From: Chloroflexota bacterium
GTDB lineage: Bacteria; Chloroflexota; Dehalococcoidia; Lucifugimonadales; UBA3495
NCBI GenBank assembly: GCA_028875655.1
Contig: JAPPCX010000120.1
Coordinates: 1 to 59,464, forward strand
DNA: 59,464 nucleotides
Direction: 5' to 3'
The position numbers were made by a program, and so were the translations under genes. The stretch's first letter is position 1, and each line of letters starts with the position of its first letter. The notes beneath the pieces are model-generated. The model was not told the DNA's origin. It made no database searches and was given only the letters and a program-made list of their open reading frames with translations. Shown in pieces: positions 32,657-41,601 of the stretch.

Positions 32657-33223
32657 GTGAAAATCGGTTTGATATCCGACACCCATTCCGCCGGCAGCGG
32701 CTGGGACCTGCCCACGCCGGTGCTGGATGCGCTGGCCGGCTGCGAGCTTTTGCTCCACTGCGGAGATTTGGAATGTATCGGCGTGCTGGACTGCCTGGAA
32801 CAGGTCGCGCCGGTGCTGGCGGTGCGCGGCTACGAGGACCCGCGCGAACCCGGCGAACGTCTCGCCGATACCACTCGCGTAGTTGAAGCGTCGGGCGCGA
32901 AAATAGGAATGGTCCACGACATCCAATGGCCCGCTCCGCCAATCCCAACAACGCCGGATGGCGCCGGGCTTGTGTATCCCGACGACGGATTGGCCGAGCT
33001 GTTGACCCGCAAGTTCGGCGAACACGTTGACGTCGTAGCCTTCGGCGATACTCACGAGGAGCTGGTCGAATGGCGCGACGGCGTGCTGTTCGTCAATCCC
33101 GGCAGCCCGACCTATCCCGGCCGCCGCCATGCTCCCGGCACGCTGGGAACGGTAGCTTTGTTGCACATTGATAACGGAACGGTCGATGCGCGGATTGTTG
33201 ACATCGGCGAAACCCTTCGATAG
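32657..33223 (+). CDS. YfcE-type metallophosphoesterase with altered metal ligands
   Basis: 188 aa, GTG start. The fold is clear: ISDTH (Asp8, His10) and CGDLE (Asp37). The GNHD/GNCD motif reads GYED, with Tyr59 where the metal-binding Asn is expected. His87 is present in VHDI, and the GHTH motif reads GDTH (Asp131, His133). The end NPGSPTYPG is typical of YfcE/MJ0936. The changes may alter metal choice or activity. It is the last gene before the pyrophosphatase promoter. Confidence 0.8.
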   Translation: MKIGLISDTHSAGSGWDLPTPVLDALAGCELLLHCGDLECIGVLDCLEQVAPVLAVRGYEDPREPGERLADTTRVVEASGAKIGMVHDIQWPAPPIPTTPDGAGLVYPDDGLAELLTRKFGEHVDVVAFGDTHEELVEWRDGVLFVNPGSPTYPGRRHAPGTLGTVALLHIDNGTVDARIVDIGETLR

Positions 33224-33246
33224 CGAGGCCGCAATCGGGGCGACGA

Positions 33247-33275
33247 TTGACACGCAAACGGCGTTGTGCTAATTT
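33247..33275 (+). promoter_or_regulatory. Promoter of the pyrophosphatase gene
   Basis: Consensus -35 TTGACA (33247-33252), 17-nt spacer, weak -10 TAATTT (33270-33275). This places the start of transcription about 40 nt before hppA. Confidence 0.45.
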
Positions 33276-33319
33276 CGCAACGTTTGTCGGATTTTATAGC
33301 CGAAAACGGAGAGGAAAGT

Positions 33320-35389
33320 ATGGAATCAATCATCGTAGCCTTAGTCGCCGGGGGCATTGCGCTGGCGTTTGCCGCGTTTATGGCCTGGCGAGTAGTCGGC
33401 GCGGACGCCGGCAACGCGCGCATGACCGAGATCGGCGACGCCATCCGCGCCGGCGCGTCGGCTTTCCTGCGTCGCGAGTACATGTCGCTGCTGCCATTCG
33501 TGGTTGTGGTGGCAGTCGTGCTGGGCGTGCTGGACTACACAGTGTTCGAGCACGGTCTGAGTGTGCCGGCCACGGCCATCTCGTACCTGGTGGGCACCAT
33601 CTGCTCCGGCCTGGCCGGATTCGTCGGCATGAACGTCGCGGTGCGGGCCAACGTGCGCACTGCCGCCGCCGCCATGCGCGGGTTGAACCCGGCCCTCCGG
33701 GTGGCGTTTTCCAGCGGCACTGTGATGGGCGTTACCGTGGTGGGCATCGGCCTGCTGGGCGTGACCATCCTGTACCTGATTTTCCAGGACATCAGCGCGG
33801 TGGCCGGATTCGGTTTCGGCGCCAGCTCCATCGCGCTGTTCGCGCGCGTCGGCGGCGGCATCTTTACCAAGGCTGCTGACGTCGGCTCGGACCTCGTGGG
33901 CAAGGTAGAGGCCGGCATCCCCGAGGACGACCCGCGCAACCCCGGCGTCATCGCCGACAACGTGGGCGACAACGTTGGCGACGTGGCCGGAATGGGCGCC
34001 GACCTGTTCGAGTCCTATGTGGGCAGCATCATCTCCGCCGTGGCGCTCGCCGCGGCCAGCACCACAGCGTTTGCCGTATTCGGCAACGACGCCGTGTTCC
34101 CCATGCTCCTCGCCGGAGCGGGCATCATAGCGGCCATCCTGGGCACTTTCGTCGTGCGCAGCGGTGAGCAGGCCGACTTTGAAAAGCTGCTGTGGTCGCT
34201 GCGCTACGGCATTTTCGCTGCCGGCGGCCTGCTGATCATCTTCGCCGCCGTGCTGACCATTACCCTGACCGGCAACTGGTGGTGGTTTGGTTGCGTGGTT
34301 GCGGGACTGGTGGCAGGAACCATCATCGGCCTGGCGACGGAGTATTACACTTCCTACAGCTACAAGCCGACGCAGCGGGTTTCGGAATCATCGCAAACCG
34401 GCGCGGCCACGGTGATCATCAGCGGCATCGCCACCGGCATGATGAGTACGCTGATTCCGGTCGTCTGCGTATCGGTGGCGATACTGCTGGCCTATTGGTT
34501 CGCTGGGTTCTACGGTGTAGCGCTAGCCGGCGTCGGGCTGCTCTCGACCCTCGGAATTACCTTGGCCACCGACGCCTACGGGCCGGTCGCCGACAACGCC
34601 GGCGGCATCGCCGAGCAGGCCAACCTGGAACCGCAGGTTCGCGAGCGCACCGACGCGCTGGACGCGCTGGGCAACACCACCGCCGCCACCGGCAAGGGGT
34701 TCGCCATCGGTTCGGCGGCGTTGACCGCGCTGGCGCTGCTCGCCGCGTACTCGGTGACCGCCGGGTTGATTACTCTTGACGACACGGGGCGGCTGGCGGC
34801 CGGCGGCGCAGGCATTAACCTGCTGCAGCCGCAGATTCTGGTCGGCCTGATCATCGGCGCGATGTTGCCGTTTATCTTCTCCGCCCTCACCATGCAGGCG
34901 GTGGGCCGCGCCGCCCAGGGCATTGTTGACGAAGTGCGCCGGCAGTTCCGGGAGATCCCCGGCCTGATGGAAGGCAACGCCCGGCCGGACTCGGCTCGCT
35001 GCGTGGACATCAGCACTCGCGGCGCGCTGCGCGAGATGATCCTGCCCGGCGTGATGGCCGTGGTTGCGCCCATCGCCACCGGGTTCATCCTGGGCGAAGC
35101 AGCCCTGGGCGGGCTGCTGATCGGCTCTGTATCCGCCGGGTTCATGCTGGCGATTATGATGGCATCGGCCGGCGGCACCTGGGACAACGCCAAGAAGTAC
35201 GTTGAGCTGGGCAACTTTGGCGGCAAGGGTTCCGACGCCCACAAGGCCGCCGTGGAGGGCGACGTGGTCGGCGACCCGTTCAAGGACACCTCCGGCCCCA
35301 GCCTGAACATCCTGCTCAAGCTGATGGCGATTGTGTCGCTGGTCTTCGCGCCGGCCTTCGTCGCCGTGCAGCCGCTCATCAACCTCTAA
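33320..35389 (+). CDS. hppA: Membrane-bound ion-translocating pyrophosphatase, K+-dependent type
   Basis: 689 aa with about 16 transmembrane helices. It couples pyrophosphate hydrolysis to H+ (or Na+) pumping. The substrate motif DNVGDNVGDVAGMGADLFE (about residue 213) and the repeat-like DxxG(G)AEQA-type segment (DNAGGIAEQAN) are intact. The GNTTAATGKG stretch near residue 450 has Ala and Thr where K+-independent enzymes have Lys, which points to the K+-dependent class. H+ against Na+ specificity cannot be fixed here. The start ATG 33320 has GAGAGGAAAG upstream. A strong palindrome ends the transcript. Confidence 0.95.
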   Translation: MESIIVALVAGGIALAFAAFMAWRVVGADAGNARMTEIGDAIRAGASAFLRREYMSLLPFVVVVAVVLGVLDYTVFEHGLSVPATAISYLVGTICSGLAGFVGMNVAVRANVRTAAAAMRGLNPALRVAFSSGTVMGVTVVGIGLLGVTILYLIFQDISAVAGFGFGASSIALFARVGGGIFTKAADVGSDLVGKVEAGIPEDDPRNPGVIADNVGDNVGDVAGMGADLFESYVGSIISAVALAAASTTAFAVFGNDAVFPMLLAGAGIIAAILGTFVVRSGEQADFEKLLWSLRYGIFAAGGLLIIFAAVLTITLTGNWWWFGCVVAGLVAGTIIGLATEYYTSYSYKPTQRVSESSQTGAATVIISGIATGMMSTLIPVVCVSVAILLAYWFAGFYGVALAGVGLLSTLGITLATDAYGPVADNAGGIAEQANLEPQVRERTDALDALGNTTAATGKGFAIGSAALTALALLAAYSVTAGLITLDDTGRLAAGGAGINLLQPQILVGLIIGAMLPFIFSALTMQAVGRAAQGIVDEVRRQFREIPGLMEGNARPDSARCVDISTRGALREMILPGVMAVVAPIATGFILGEAALGGLLIGSVSAGFMLAIMMASAGGTWDNAKKYVELGNFGGKGSDAHKAAVEGDVVGDPFKDTSGPSLNILLKLMAIVSLVFAPAFVAVQPLINL

Positions 35390-35414
35390 AGATTCCTGGC
35401 GCACCGGGTATCGA

Positions 35415-35441
35415 TAGGGGCGGGTTTGAAACCCGCCCCTA
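35415..35441 (+). terminator. Perfect palindrome after hppA
   Basis: TAGGGGCGGGTTT (35415-35427) and AAACCCGCCCCTA (35429-35441) are perfect 13-bp arms around one base, 26 nt after the hppA stop. The core matches the hairpin at 24707-24731. It probably serves as a bidirectional terminator and is also a dispersed repeat type. Confidence 0.7.
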
Positions 35442-35492
35442 CACATTGGTTGTGGTACATTGCCGGACAACTTATCGCGAGAGATGAAACCG

Positions 35493-36272
35493 ATGACTAC
35501 CAACAACGGCAACCTGTTTGACCTCACCGGGCGGGTGGCCTTAATCACCGGCGGCAACGGGGGTTTGGGTCTGGGCATGGCGCTGGGTCTGGCCAACGCC
35601 GGCGCCGACATTGCCATCGCCGCCCGCAACACCGAGAAGAACGCTGCCGCCGTTGCGGAAATCGAGGCTACCGGCCGGCGGTCTGTGGCAATACCTACCG
35701 ATGTTACCAGCGATTCGGACATTGACGACATGGTGTCGCGGGCGGTCGCCCATTTCGGCCACGTGGACATTCTCGTCAACAACGCTGGCGCAACGGTGCG
35801 GAAAGCGCCGGAAGACATCACCGCCGCCGAGTGGGACAACGTCATTGACGTGAACCTGCGGGCCGCGTTCCTGTCCTGCAAGGCGGTCTATCCCCACTTC
35901 AAGCGGCAGGGCGGCGGCAAGATTATCAGCATCGGCAGCATGTACAGCATCTTCGGCGGCGGAGGCAGCGGCGTGCCGTACTCGTCCAGCAAGGGCGGTA
36001 TCGTGCAGCTATCCAAGAGCTTCGCCGTCGCATGGGCCGGCGAGAATATCCAGTCCAACGCCATCCTGCCCGGCTGGTTCATGACGGAACTGACCCAGGC
36101 CATCCCGGAAACCCAGCCGGAACGCTACGACCTGATCAACCGCCGCATACCCATGGGTCGCTGGGGTGATGCCAGCGAGCTACAGGGCACGGCGGTGTTC
36201 CTGGCCAGCCGCGCGTCGGACTACGTTACGGGAGCGGTGATAGCGGTGGACGGCGGGTTTTCGGTATCATAG
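35493..36272 (+). CDS. SDR family oxidoreductase
   Basis: 259 aa, canonical SDR: TGGNGGLG cofactor motif, NNAG, and YSSSK active site, with a C-terminal IAVDGGFSVS end. It resembles gluconate 5-dehydrogenase and 3-oxoacyl reductase-type members; the substrate is unknown. The ATG at 35493 has GAGAG 9 nt upstream; the ATG at 35484 is an alternative with poor spacing. It stands alone between the hppA terminator and the toxin-antitoxin pair. Confidence 0.86.
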   Translation: MTTNNGNLFDLTGRVALITGGNGGLGLGMALGLANAGADIAIAARNTEKNAAAVAEIEATGRRSVAIPTDVTSDSDIDDMVSRAVAHFGHVDILVNNAGATVRKAPEDITAAEWDNVIDVNLRAAFLSCKAVYPHFKRQGGGKIISIGSMYSIFGGGGSGVPYSSSKGGIVQLSKSFAVAWAGENIQSNAILPGWFMTELTQAIPETQPERYDLINRRIPMGRWGDASELQGTAVFLASRASDYVTGAVIAVDGGFSVS

Positions 36273-36319
36273 TACGAACCAGTGACAAACAGGACAGGCT
36301 ACTCAGGCGAGGATATCGA

Positions 36320-36553
36320 ATGAAGACGATAACCGTTACCGACGAATTGTACTTGGCGCTTGAGGAGGCAGCGAACCGCAGTGGACAGACAGTTTCGGAC
36401 TTGGTGCTTGAAGCAATTCAGGTTTGGCTAGACGACGTAGCCGAAGACGAAGCTGACCGTGACAAAATTGAAGCAGCTCGCTCCGAATCAGCTGAGAAAG
36501 GCGGGGTTGAATTCGAGGCGTTCTTCGCTGATCTGTTGGGCAGCCAGGACTGA
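36320..36553 (+). CDS. Antitoxin-like protein (ribbon-helix-helix type)
   Basis: 77 aa. The N-terminus MKTITVTDELYLALEEAANRSGQTVSDLVLEAIQVWL has the beta-strand then two-helix pattern of RHH/CopG-type DNA-binding proteins, followed by a charged C-terminal tail that would neutralise a toxin. It is directly followed, 5 nt later, by a RelE-family toxin. It probably represses its own operon as well. AGGA precedes the ATG. Confidence 0.75.
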   Translation: MKTITVTDELYLALEEAANRSGQTVSDLVLEAIQVWLDDVAEDEADRDKIEAARSESAEKGGVEFEAFFADLLGSQD

Positions 36554-36558
36554 CCGAA

Positions 36559-36825
36559 TTGGCATATAGTATCGAGATGTCGCCAGCGGCTCAGCGCCAA
36601 GCACGCAGGCTCTCACCGGAAGATACTCAGCGGGTCCAGGATGCTCTGCGAAATCTGATGGATAATCCACGGCCGTCCGGTTGCATCAAACTCACCGGAT
36701 TCGAGGCGGTCTGGCGTATCAGAGTGGGCCGGCTCCGCATCATCTACGACATCGATGACAATCAACAGCATCTAACAGTGCAACGAATTGCCCGACGGAG
36801 TGAAGCCACATACCGGCGTCTATAG
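36559..36825 (+). CDS. RelE/ParE family toxin
   Basis: 88 aa, TTG start. The fold is recognisable from YSIEMSPAAQRQARRLSPEDTQRVQDALRNL and the basic C-terminal core GFEAVWRIRVGRLRIIYDID, then VQRIARRSEATYRRL. RelE-type members cut mRNA on the ribosome; ParE-type members hit gyrase. The gene ends by overlapping the convergent acetamidase gene by 6 bp. Whether it is active is unknown. Confidence 0.82.
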   Translation: MAYSIEMSPAAQRQARRLSPEDTQRVQDALRNLMDNPRPSGCIKLTGFEAVWRIRVGRLRIIYDIDDNQQHLTVQRIARRSEATYRRL

Positions 36826-37692
36826 CTGCTCGAGCGCCTGTCGGGACAGCATCATCTTCACCGGGCTGATGGGGCGGAAGGTACGCGAGACCCGCACGTC
36901 GCCGGCCAGGCTGCACAGGGTGTAGGCGTCGTAGGGTTCCATGCCCTTTTCGGTGATGAGGAAGTCCACCATGTCGCGGACGGCCTGTTTCATCGCCGGG
37001 CCCAGGTCCTCACCGTGAGACAGCACGACATAGTGCTCCGGCGTGATGGCGCGGGGGCCGGATATGTTCATGCCCTTTTCCACGGTCACGCGGACGTGGG
37101 TATCGGCGGAGCACTCGGCGCCGGTGCCGGCCACCGCGCCGTCGCCTACCACGGCGTGGCAATCGCCCATGGCCAGCAGGCCGCCGGGCACGAACACGGG
37201 CAGATAGAGTACGCTGCCCTCCACCAGTTCTTTCATGTCGATGTCGCCGCCGTAGGGGCCACTGTCGCTGGCCGTTTCCTGCGGATAGGTCGGCGTGGTG
37301 GCAACCAGGCCCATGGATGGATTTAGCGGCAGGCGGACGCCGCTGGGCAGCACCAGGTCGTCGCCGTCGATGTTCATCACCGTCGGGTATCCCTCGGTGA
37401 ACTCGGCTTCCAGGAAGCCCCGGCCCGGCATCACCATGTGGGCCGGATTCTCCTTGGGCTTGATGCTGACGAACTCGATGCGCAGCGCGTCGCCCGGTTC
37501 CGCGCCGTTGACGTAAATCGGGCCGGTGGCCGGGCCTTTCAGCGACTTCTCCTGCAACACGCCCGGCTCGCGGATGCCTTCAAAAGCATCCCAGGTTTCC
37601 ACCATGAGATCATCGCCATCGTCGATGATGACGGCAGGCTCGTTTTCGGGTTGCAGGACGTAAATGCGTTGTTCGCGGGATATGGATTTCAT
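36820..37692 (-). CDS. Acetamidase/formamidase family protein
   Basis: 290 aa. The stretch GPATGPIYVNGAEPGDALRIEFVSI, MGDCHAVVGDGAVAGTGAECSADTHVRV and the C-terminal DAYTLCSLAGDVRVSRTF are typical of the FmdA_AmdA family, which hydrolyses formamide or acetamide to ammonia. The start ATG 37692 has AGGAG nearby. It is the last gene of the long minus-strand run and overlaps the convergent toxin gene by 6 bp. Confidence 0.88.
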   Translation of the reverse strand: MKSISREQRIYVLQPENEPAVIIDDGDDLMVETWDAFEGIREPGVLQEKSLKGPATGPIYVNGAEPGDALRIEFVSIKPKENPAHMVMPGRGFLEAEFTEGYPTVMNIDGDDLVLPSGVRLPLNPSMGLVATTPTYPQETASDSGPYGGDIDMKELVEGSVLYLPVFVPGGLLAMGDCHAVVGDGAVAGTGAECSADTHVRVTVEKGMNISGPRAITPEHYVVLSHGEDLGPAMKQAVRDMVDFLITEKGMEPYDAYTLCSLAGDVRVSRTFRPISPVKMMLSRQALEQL

Positions 37693-37707
37693 AGGTCAGG
37701 CTCCTGT

Positions 37708-38481
37708 TCAGTTGTCCGCAGCAACGGCCGGCGGCGCAGCGGTCTCGGTGCTCATGGGCACTGAGACCTGATAGACATTCGGGCCGTCGGCAAGGGATGT
37801 GTCGAAATCCACGACGTTGACCGCAATTTTGTCTCTCGCGCTTGACGCCCCCATTGGAGAGCCGGAGTAGAACGCCGTCACGCCACCCTGCGATACGTCC
37901 TCGAACCGCTCCCAATGGCCCAGGGCGATGTAGTCGCAATTGGCCTCGGCGATTTCGTAGGGATGGATGGGCGACGAGCGTTCCTCGGTGTCGTCTGGGT
38001 AGTGGTAGTGGCCGTGGGCGATGGCTACCCGCCAGTGGTCGTCACGCTCCGGCGGGATACCGGCCAAAGGACGAAAAGCCGGCGTGTGAGCGTCCATAGC
38101 GCGGCCCCAGACGTCCAGCGTCAGGTGTGGGAAGGTCAGCGTCTCGCCCCGCGTGCCGGCGATGATGTACAGGTTATCCGGGGCGTCGCCGAAAGGACTG
38201 CGATGGTACAGCGATGCCGCGTCGTAAAGGTCGTGATTGCCGGGCAGTATTACAGCCGGCACGACGGCCCGGGCCATCTCACGCACGAAAAACTCCAGCA
38301 CGGCGTCGGAGATGCGAGCGTTGTCAAAAACGTCGCCGGCGATGAGCAGGGCGTCAGCGTGATACAGATGCACGCCGTCAACCACGGCGGACAGGGCGCG
38401 CTGAGGGGCCTCCGGGTCCCAGTCGTCTCCCAGGTGCGTGTCTGAGGTATGAATCAGGCGGATGCTGCGGCGGGTTGCCAT
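37708..38481 (-). CDS. Metallophosphoesterase (SbcD-like exonuclease family)
   Basis: 257 aa. Calcineurin-like metal motifs are present: HTSDTHLGD, AGDVFDN, PGNHDLYD and HGHYHYP. The last motif reads GHWERF where GHxH is usual, so one ligand is replaced by Glu. The family includes the SbcD/Mre11 nucleases and phosphodiesterases, and no sbcC is adjacent. The start ATG 38481 lies inside the 3' end of hflX (28-bp overlap), so translation may be coupled to it. Confidence 0.82.
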   Translation of the reverse strand: MATRRSIRLIHTSDTHLGDDWDPEAPQRALSAVVDGVHLYHADALLIAGDVFDNARISDAVLEFFVREMARAVVPAVILPGNHDLYDAASLYHRSPFGDAPDNLYIIAGTRGETLTFPHLTLDVWGRAMDAHTPAFRPLAGIPPERDDHWRVAIAHGHYHYPDDTEERSSPIHPYEIAEANCDYIALGHWERFEDVSQGGVTAFYSGSPMGASSARDKIAVNVVDFDTSLADGPNVYQVSVPMSTETAAPPAVAADN

Positions 38482-39647
38482 TGGGCTACGGTATCTCCAA
38501 CTTGAGCGCGGACGGAATCCAGCAGGGCGGGCAGGTTCCAACCCCTGGCGGCGGATACGAACACTCGACCGGTGACGGCCGGTGAATCCGTGGCTGCGAG
38601 CACGGAAAGGTCGATTTGATCGAACGATTCAACATCCGCCGGGTCATCGGTGAGCAGGTCCATCTTGTTGATTACGAGGAGGCGCGGTTTCCCGCCCAGG
38701 TCCAGCTCGTTCAGGGTTTGCTCAACGACTTCCACCTGCTCCGGCGCTTTAGGGTGTGTGATGTCAATGACGTGGAGCAGAAGGTCGGATTCGTCCAGTT
38801 CAGCCAGGGTCGCGCGGAAAGCAGCGACCACGGTGGGCGAAAGCTTCTGGATGAAACCCACCGTATCGCTCAGCAGGAGCTCACTGCCATCGTTCAAGCG
38901 GAGGCGGCGGGTTACGGGATCCAGCGTGTTGAACAGCTGGTCTTCGGCCGGGACACCGGCGTTGCACAGGGCGTTGAACAGCGTGCTCTTGCCGGCGTTG
39001 GTGTAGCCCACCAGCGTGGCCATCGGCGTTGCGGAACGGCGACGGCGCTCCAGGTATTGGCTACGTCGCTTGCGGACGCTATCCAGCTCCGATTCGATCT
39101 TCTGGATGCGGCGGCGGACCAGGCGGCGGTCGGTCTCCAGCTGGGTTTCGCCGGGACCGCGAGTGCCGATGCCCCCGCCCAGGCGCTCCAGGTGCGACCA
39201 CTGCCCGATGAGGCGCGGCAGCAGGTATTGATGCTGCGCCAACTCGACCTGCATCTGGCCCTCACGAGTGCGCGCGTGGCGTCCGAAAACGTCCAGGATC
39301 AACGCGGTGCGGTCGAGAACCTTGATCTGAAGGGCGTTTTCCAGGTTGCGCTGCTGGGTGGGCGTAAGCTCGTCGTCGCAAATCACCACGTCGGGACGCT
39401 CTTCGGCCAGAACGTCTTGCAATTCCTGGAGCTTGCCCTTGCCCAGGTAGGTCGGCGTGGTGCGGTCTGCCCGTTGCGACACCGTGGCGACTACCTCGGC
39501 GCCGGCGGAGCGGGTCAGGTAGTCCAGTTCATCCAGCGTGTCCTGCAATCCCCACAACTGTTCGCCGCGCTTCTTGGCCTCCACGGCCACAAGCACCGCT
39601 CGCTCGGTGGACGGGCCAGTGGGTTTGGGTTGGCGGGACTTGGGCAT
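38454..39647 (-). CDS. hflX: GTPase HflX
   Basis: 397 aa. Ribosome-associated GTPase that splits stalled or stressed ribosomes. N-terminal HflX domain (RADRTTPTYLGKGKLQEL), a conserved glycine-rich motif (GGIGTRGPGETQLETDRR) and a G domain with GYTNAGKST, DTVGFI and NKMD. Length is typical. The start is ATG 39647; a TTG three codons earlier is possible. It overlaps the next gene at its 3' end. Confidence 0.95.
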   Translation of the reverse strand: MPKSRQPKPTGPSTERAVLVAVEAKKRGEQLWGLQDTLDELDYLTRSAGAEVVATVSQRADRTTPTYLGKGKLQELQDVLAEERPDVVICDDELTPTQQRNLENALQIKVLDRTALILDVFGRHARTREGQMQVELAQHQYLLPRLIGQWSHLERLGGGIGTRGPGETQLETDRRLVRRRIQKIESELDSVRKRRSQYLERRRRSATPMATLVGYTNAGKSTLFNALCNAGVPAEDQLFNTLDPVTRRLRLNDGSELLLSDTVGFIQKLSPTVVAAFRATLAELDESDLLLHVIDITHPKAPEQVEVVEQTLNELDLGGKPRLLVINKMDLLTDDPADVESFDQIDLSVLAATDSPAVTGRVFVSAARGWNLPALLDSVRAQVGDTVAQWQPAAASA

Positions 39648-39680
39648 AGGAGGCAAAGAGATTCGCGCAGGACGAAGGGT

Positions 39681-40859
39681 TCAGGAACGTGGTGCGGGTA
39701 TGGTCCAGTTTTCCAGGCGCTGGCAGCCCGTTTCGACGCGCTCGTCCGGGGTGGTGAGAGACAGGCGGATATAGCCCTCGCCGTACTGCCCGTATGAAGA
39801 GCCGGGCGTCACCACGATGTCGATTTCTTCCAGCAGCCGGGCGGCGAACTCGGCGGAGGTGAAACCCCCGGGAACCGGCGCCCAGATGTACAGGCTGGCC
39901 CGGGGCGTTTCAACTTCCAGGCCCATGCGCGTCAAAGCCTGTAACACGCGGTCTCGACGCCACTGGTAGGTCACTACGTTGTCGTCGATGCAGTCCTGCG
40001 GGCCGGTGAGCGCCTCCATGGACATTTCCTGGATCGCCTGGGGAATGCCGGAGTCCAAGTTGGCCTTGATCTGGAACAGCGCCTTGATCATATCGGCGTT
40101 GCCCACGGCCATTCCCATGCGCCAACCGGTCATGTTGTAGGTCTTGGACAGCGAGTGAAACTCCAGCCCGACCTCTTTCGCGCCGTCAATCTGCATCATG
40201 CTGCCGGCGCGATAGCCATCGTATCCCACTTCCGAGTAGGCCGCGTCGTGCAGCATGGCGATGTCGTGCTCGCGGCAGTAGCGCAGCGCGGATTCCAAGT
40301 CCTCCTGCGACGCCACGGCGCTGGTGGGGTTGTTGGGGTAGTTGAGCCACATCACCTTGGCCGCTCGCGCCACGTCGTCGGGGATGGCGTCGTACTCGGG
40401 CAGCCACCCGTTGCGCTGGTACAGCGGCATTACGTAGCTCTCCGCGCCCGCGAACATGGTCCCAACGGAGTACACCGGGTACGCCGGATCCGGCACTAAC
40501 GCGATATCGCCCGGGTCCAGGAAACAGAACGCTGCGTGGCCGATGCCCTCCTTGGCTCCGATAAGCGGCAACACCTCGGTATCCGGGTCCAGGTCAACGT
40601 CGAACCGCTGCTTGTACCACTGAGCGATGGCGCGGCGCATTTCCGGCAGACCATCGGTTTCGGGGTAGCGATGGTTGGGCGGGTCTTGCGATGCCGTCAG
40701 CAGGCGGTCAATGATGGGCTGCGGCGTCGGTATGTCCGGGTCGCCGATGCCAAAGGTCACCACGTCGGCGCCGGCAGCGCGCTTCTCAGCAATGATGCGG
40801 GAGATTTCCACAAAGGGGTATGGGGCGAGTTTGCCAAGACGTTGGGAAAAGGTGGGCAT
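39681..40859 (-). CDS. dapL: LL-diaminopimelate aminotransferase
   Basis: 392 aa. PLP-dependent fold type I aminotransferase: FGIGDPDIPTP near the N-terminus, LNYPNNPTSAVAS, HDAAYSEVGYDG, and the PLP lysine in SLSKTYNMTGWRMG. This pattern is that of DapL, which converts tetrahydrodipicolinate to LL-diaminopimelate in one step. dapF lies two genes upstream, which fits. AGGAG precedes the ATG at 40859. A broader aspartate aminotransferase function is possible. Confidence 0.88.
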   Translation of the reverse strand: MPTFSQRLGKLAPYPFVEISRIIAEKRAAGADVVTFGIGDPDIPTPQPIIDRLLTASQDPPNHRYPETDGLPEMRRAIAQWYKQRFDVDLDPDTEVLPLIGAKEGIGHAAFCFLDPGDIALVPDPAYPVYSVGTMFAGAESYVMPLYQRNGWLPEYDAIPDDVARAAKVMWLNYPNNPTSAVASQEDLESALRYCREHDIAMLHDAAYSEVGYDGYRAGSMMQIDGAKEVGLEFHSLSKTYNMTGWRMGMAVGNADMIKALFQIKANLDSGIPQAIQEMSMEALTGPQDCIDDNVVTYQWRRDRVLQALTRMGLEVETPRASLYIWAPVPGGFTSAEFAARLLEEIDIVVTPGSSYGQYGEGYIRLSLTTPDERVETGCQRLENWTIPAPRS

Positions 40860-40920
40860 TTTTGCTCCTGGATAGCTGCTTATCTGGACAGTGGGATGGC
40901 TGGCAACCCACGGGGCAACG

Positions 40921-41601
40921 CTAGACTGCCGCCGCGCTTTGTGTCTCGTGTGCCATCTCCCGCTCCAGCGTGAGCCAGTTGTATTCGTCGATGAACTTGG
41001 CCAGGCTGAACGCCGGCTCGATTCCAAGCTCCGCAGAAAGCCGGCCGGCCGGGTCTTCAATTCCGTGCTGGCTGCGGGCATCGGACGCTACCGAAAGCGC
41101 GGCCATCCGCATGATGGTCAGGAACTGGGAGTAGGTTGCGCCGTTGGGCTTGTCGTTGGGGAAGTAGGCTTCTCTGATGCCCTTGCCCCAGGACACGAAC
41201 AGCTGCGGATTCAACGCGGTCAGGATCGCGGAGGCGGCGGTTGGTCCCACGCCGTCGGCGCTGGTCAGCGCGTCGTAGGCGCGCTCGATCACGTCCAGCG
41301 TCGAGCAGCGCAGATCGTTGAACTCCAACGCGGACGCCGACAGCGGCTCCAGGTAAGGCATCGCGCTGCGAACGGCATCCGCAATCCCATCGGCCTTGCT
41401 CTGCGGAATCCGGCAGCCCCACTGGTTCACGTAGCGCACCAGCGCCGGCCAGTCGGCATCGGTGCTGCCATTCTGCAACGCCTCACGGAATTCAGGAGCG
41501 CGCGCGGCGACGCACAGCGTGTCGTCCGCCAACCCTCGAAATGCGTTGGCAGACCAGCGTAGTTGCTCATAGATGGTCGGGCCGGTCACGTAGTTATTCA
41601 T
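40921..41601 (-). CDS. Uncharacterised HhH-glycosylase-like protein
   Basis: 226 aa. The ATG overlaps the dapF stop (ATGA, 41598-41601), so it is translationally coupled to dapF. The central motif DGVGPTAASAILTALNPQLFVSWGKGIREAYF recalls the helix-hairpin-helix and following helix of DNA glycosylases (GVGxxTASAxLxxxxP). The catalytic lysine and aspartate cannot be placed. A similar motif occurs in the 201-aa protein at 51349-51954. The function is unknown. Confidence 0.6.
   Translation of the reverse strand: MNNYVTGPTIYEQLRWSANAFRGLADDTLCVAARAPEFREALQNGSTDADWPALVRYVNQWGCRIPQSKADGIADAVRSAMPYLEPLSASALEFNDLRCSTLDVIERAYDALTSADGVGPTAASAILTALNPQLFVSWGKGIREAYFPNDKPNGATYSQFLTIMRMAALSVASDARSQHGIEDPAGRLSAELGIEPAFSLAKFIDEYNWLTLEREMAHETQSAAAV

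Noticed and set aside
34523-35881. 452-codon minus-strand open frame across hppA and the SDR
   Set aside because: It spans two real genes and a terminator palindrome and has no coherent protein features.
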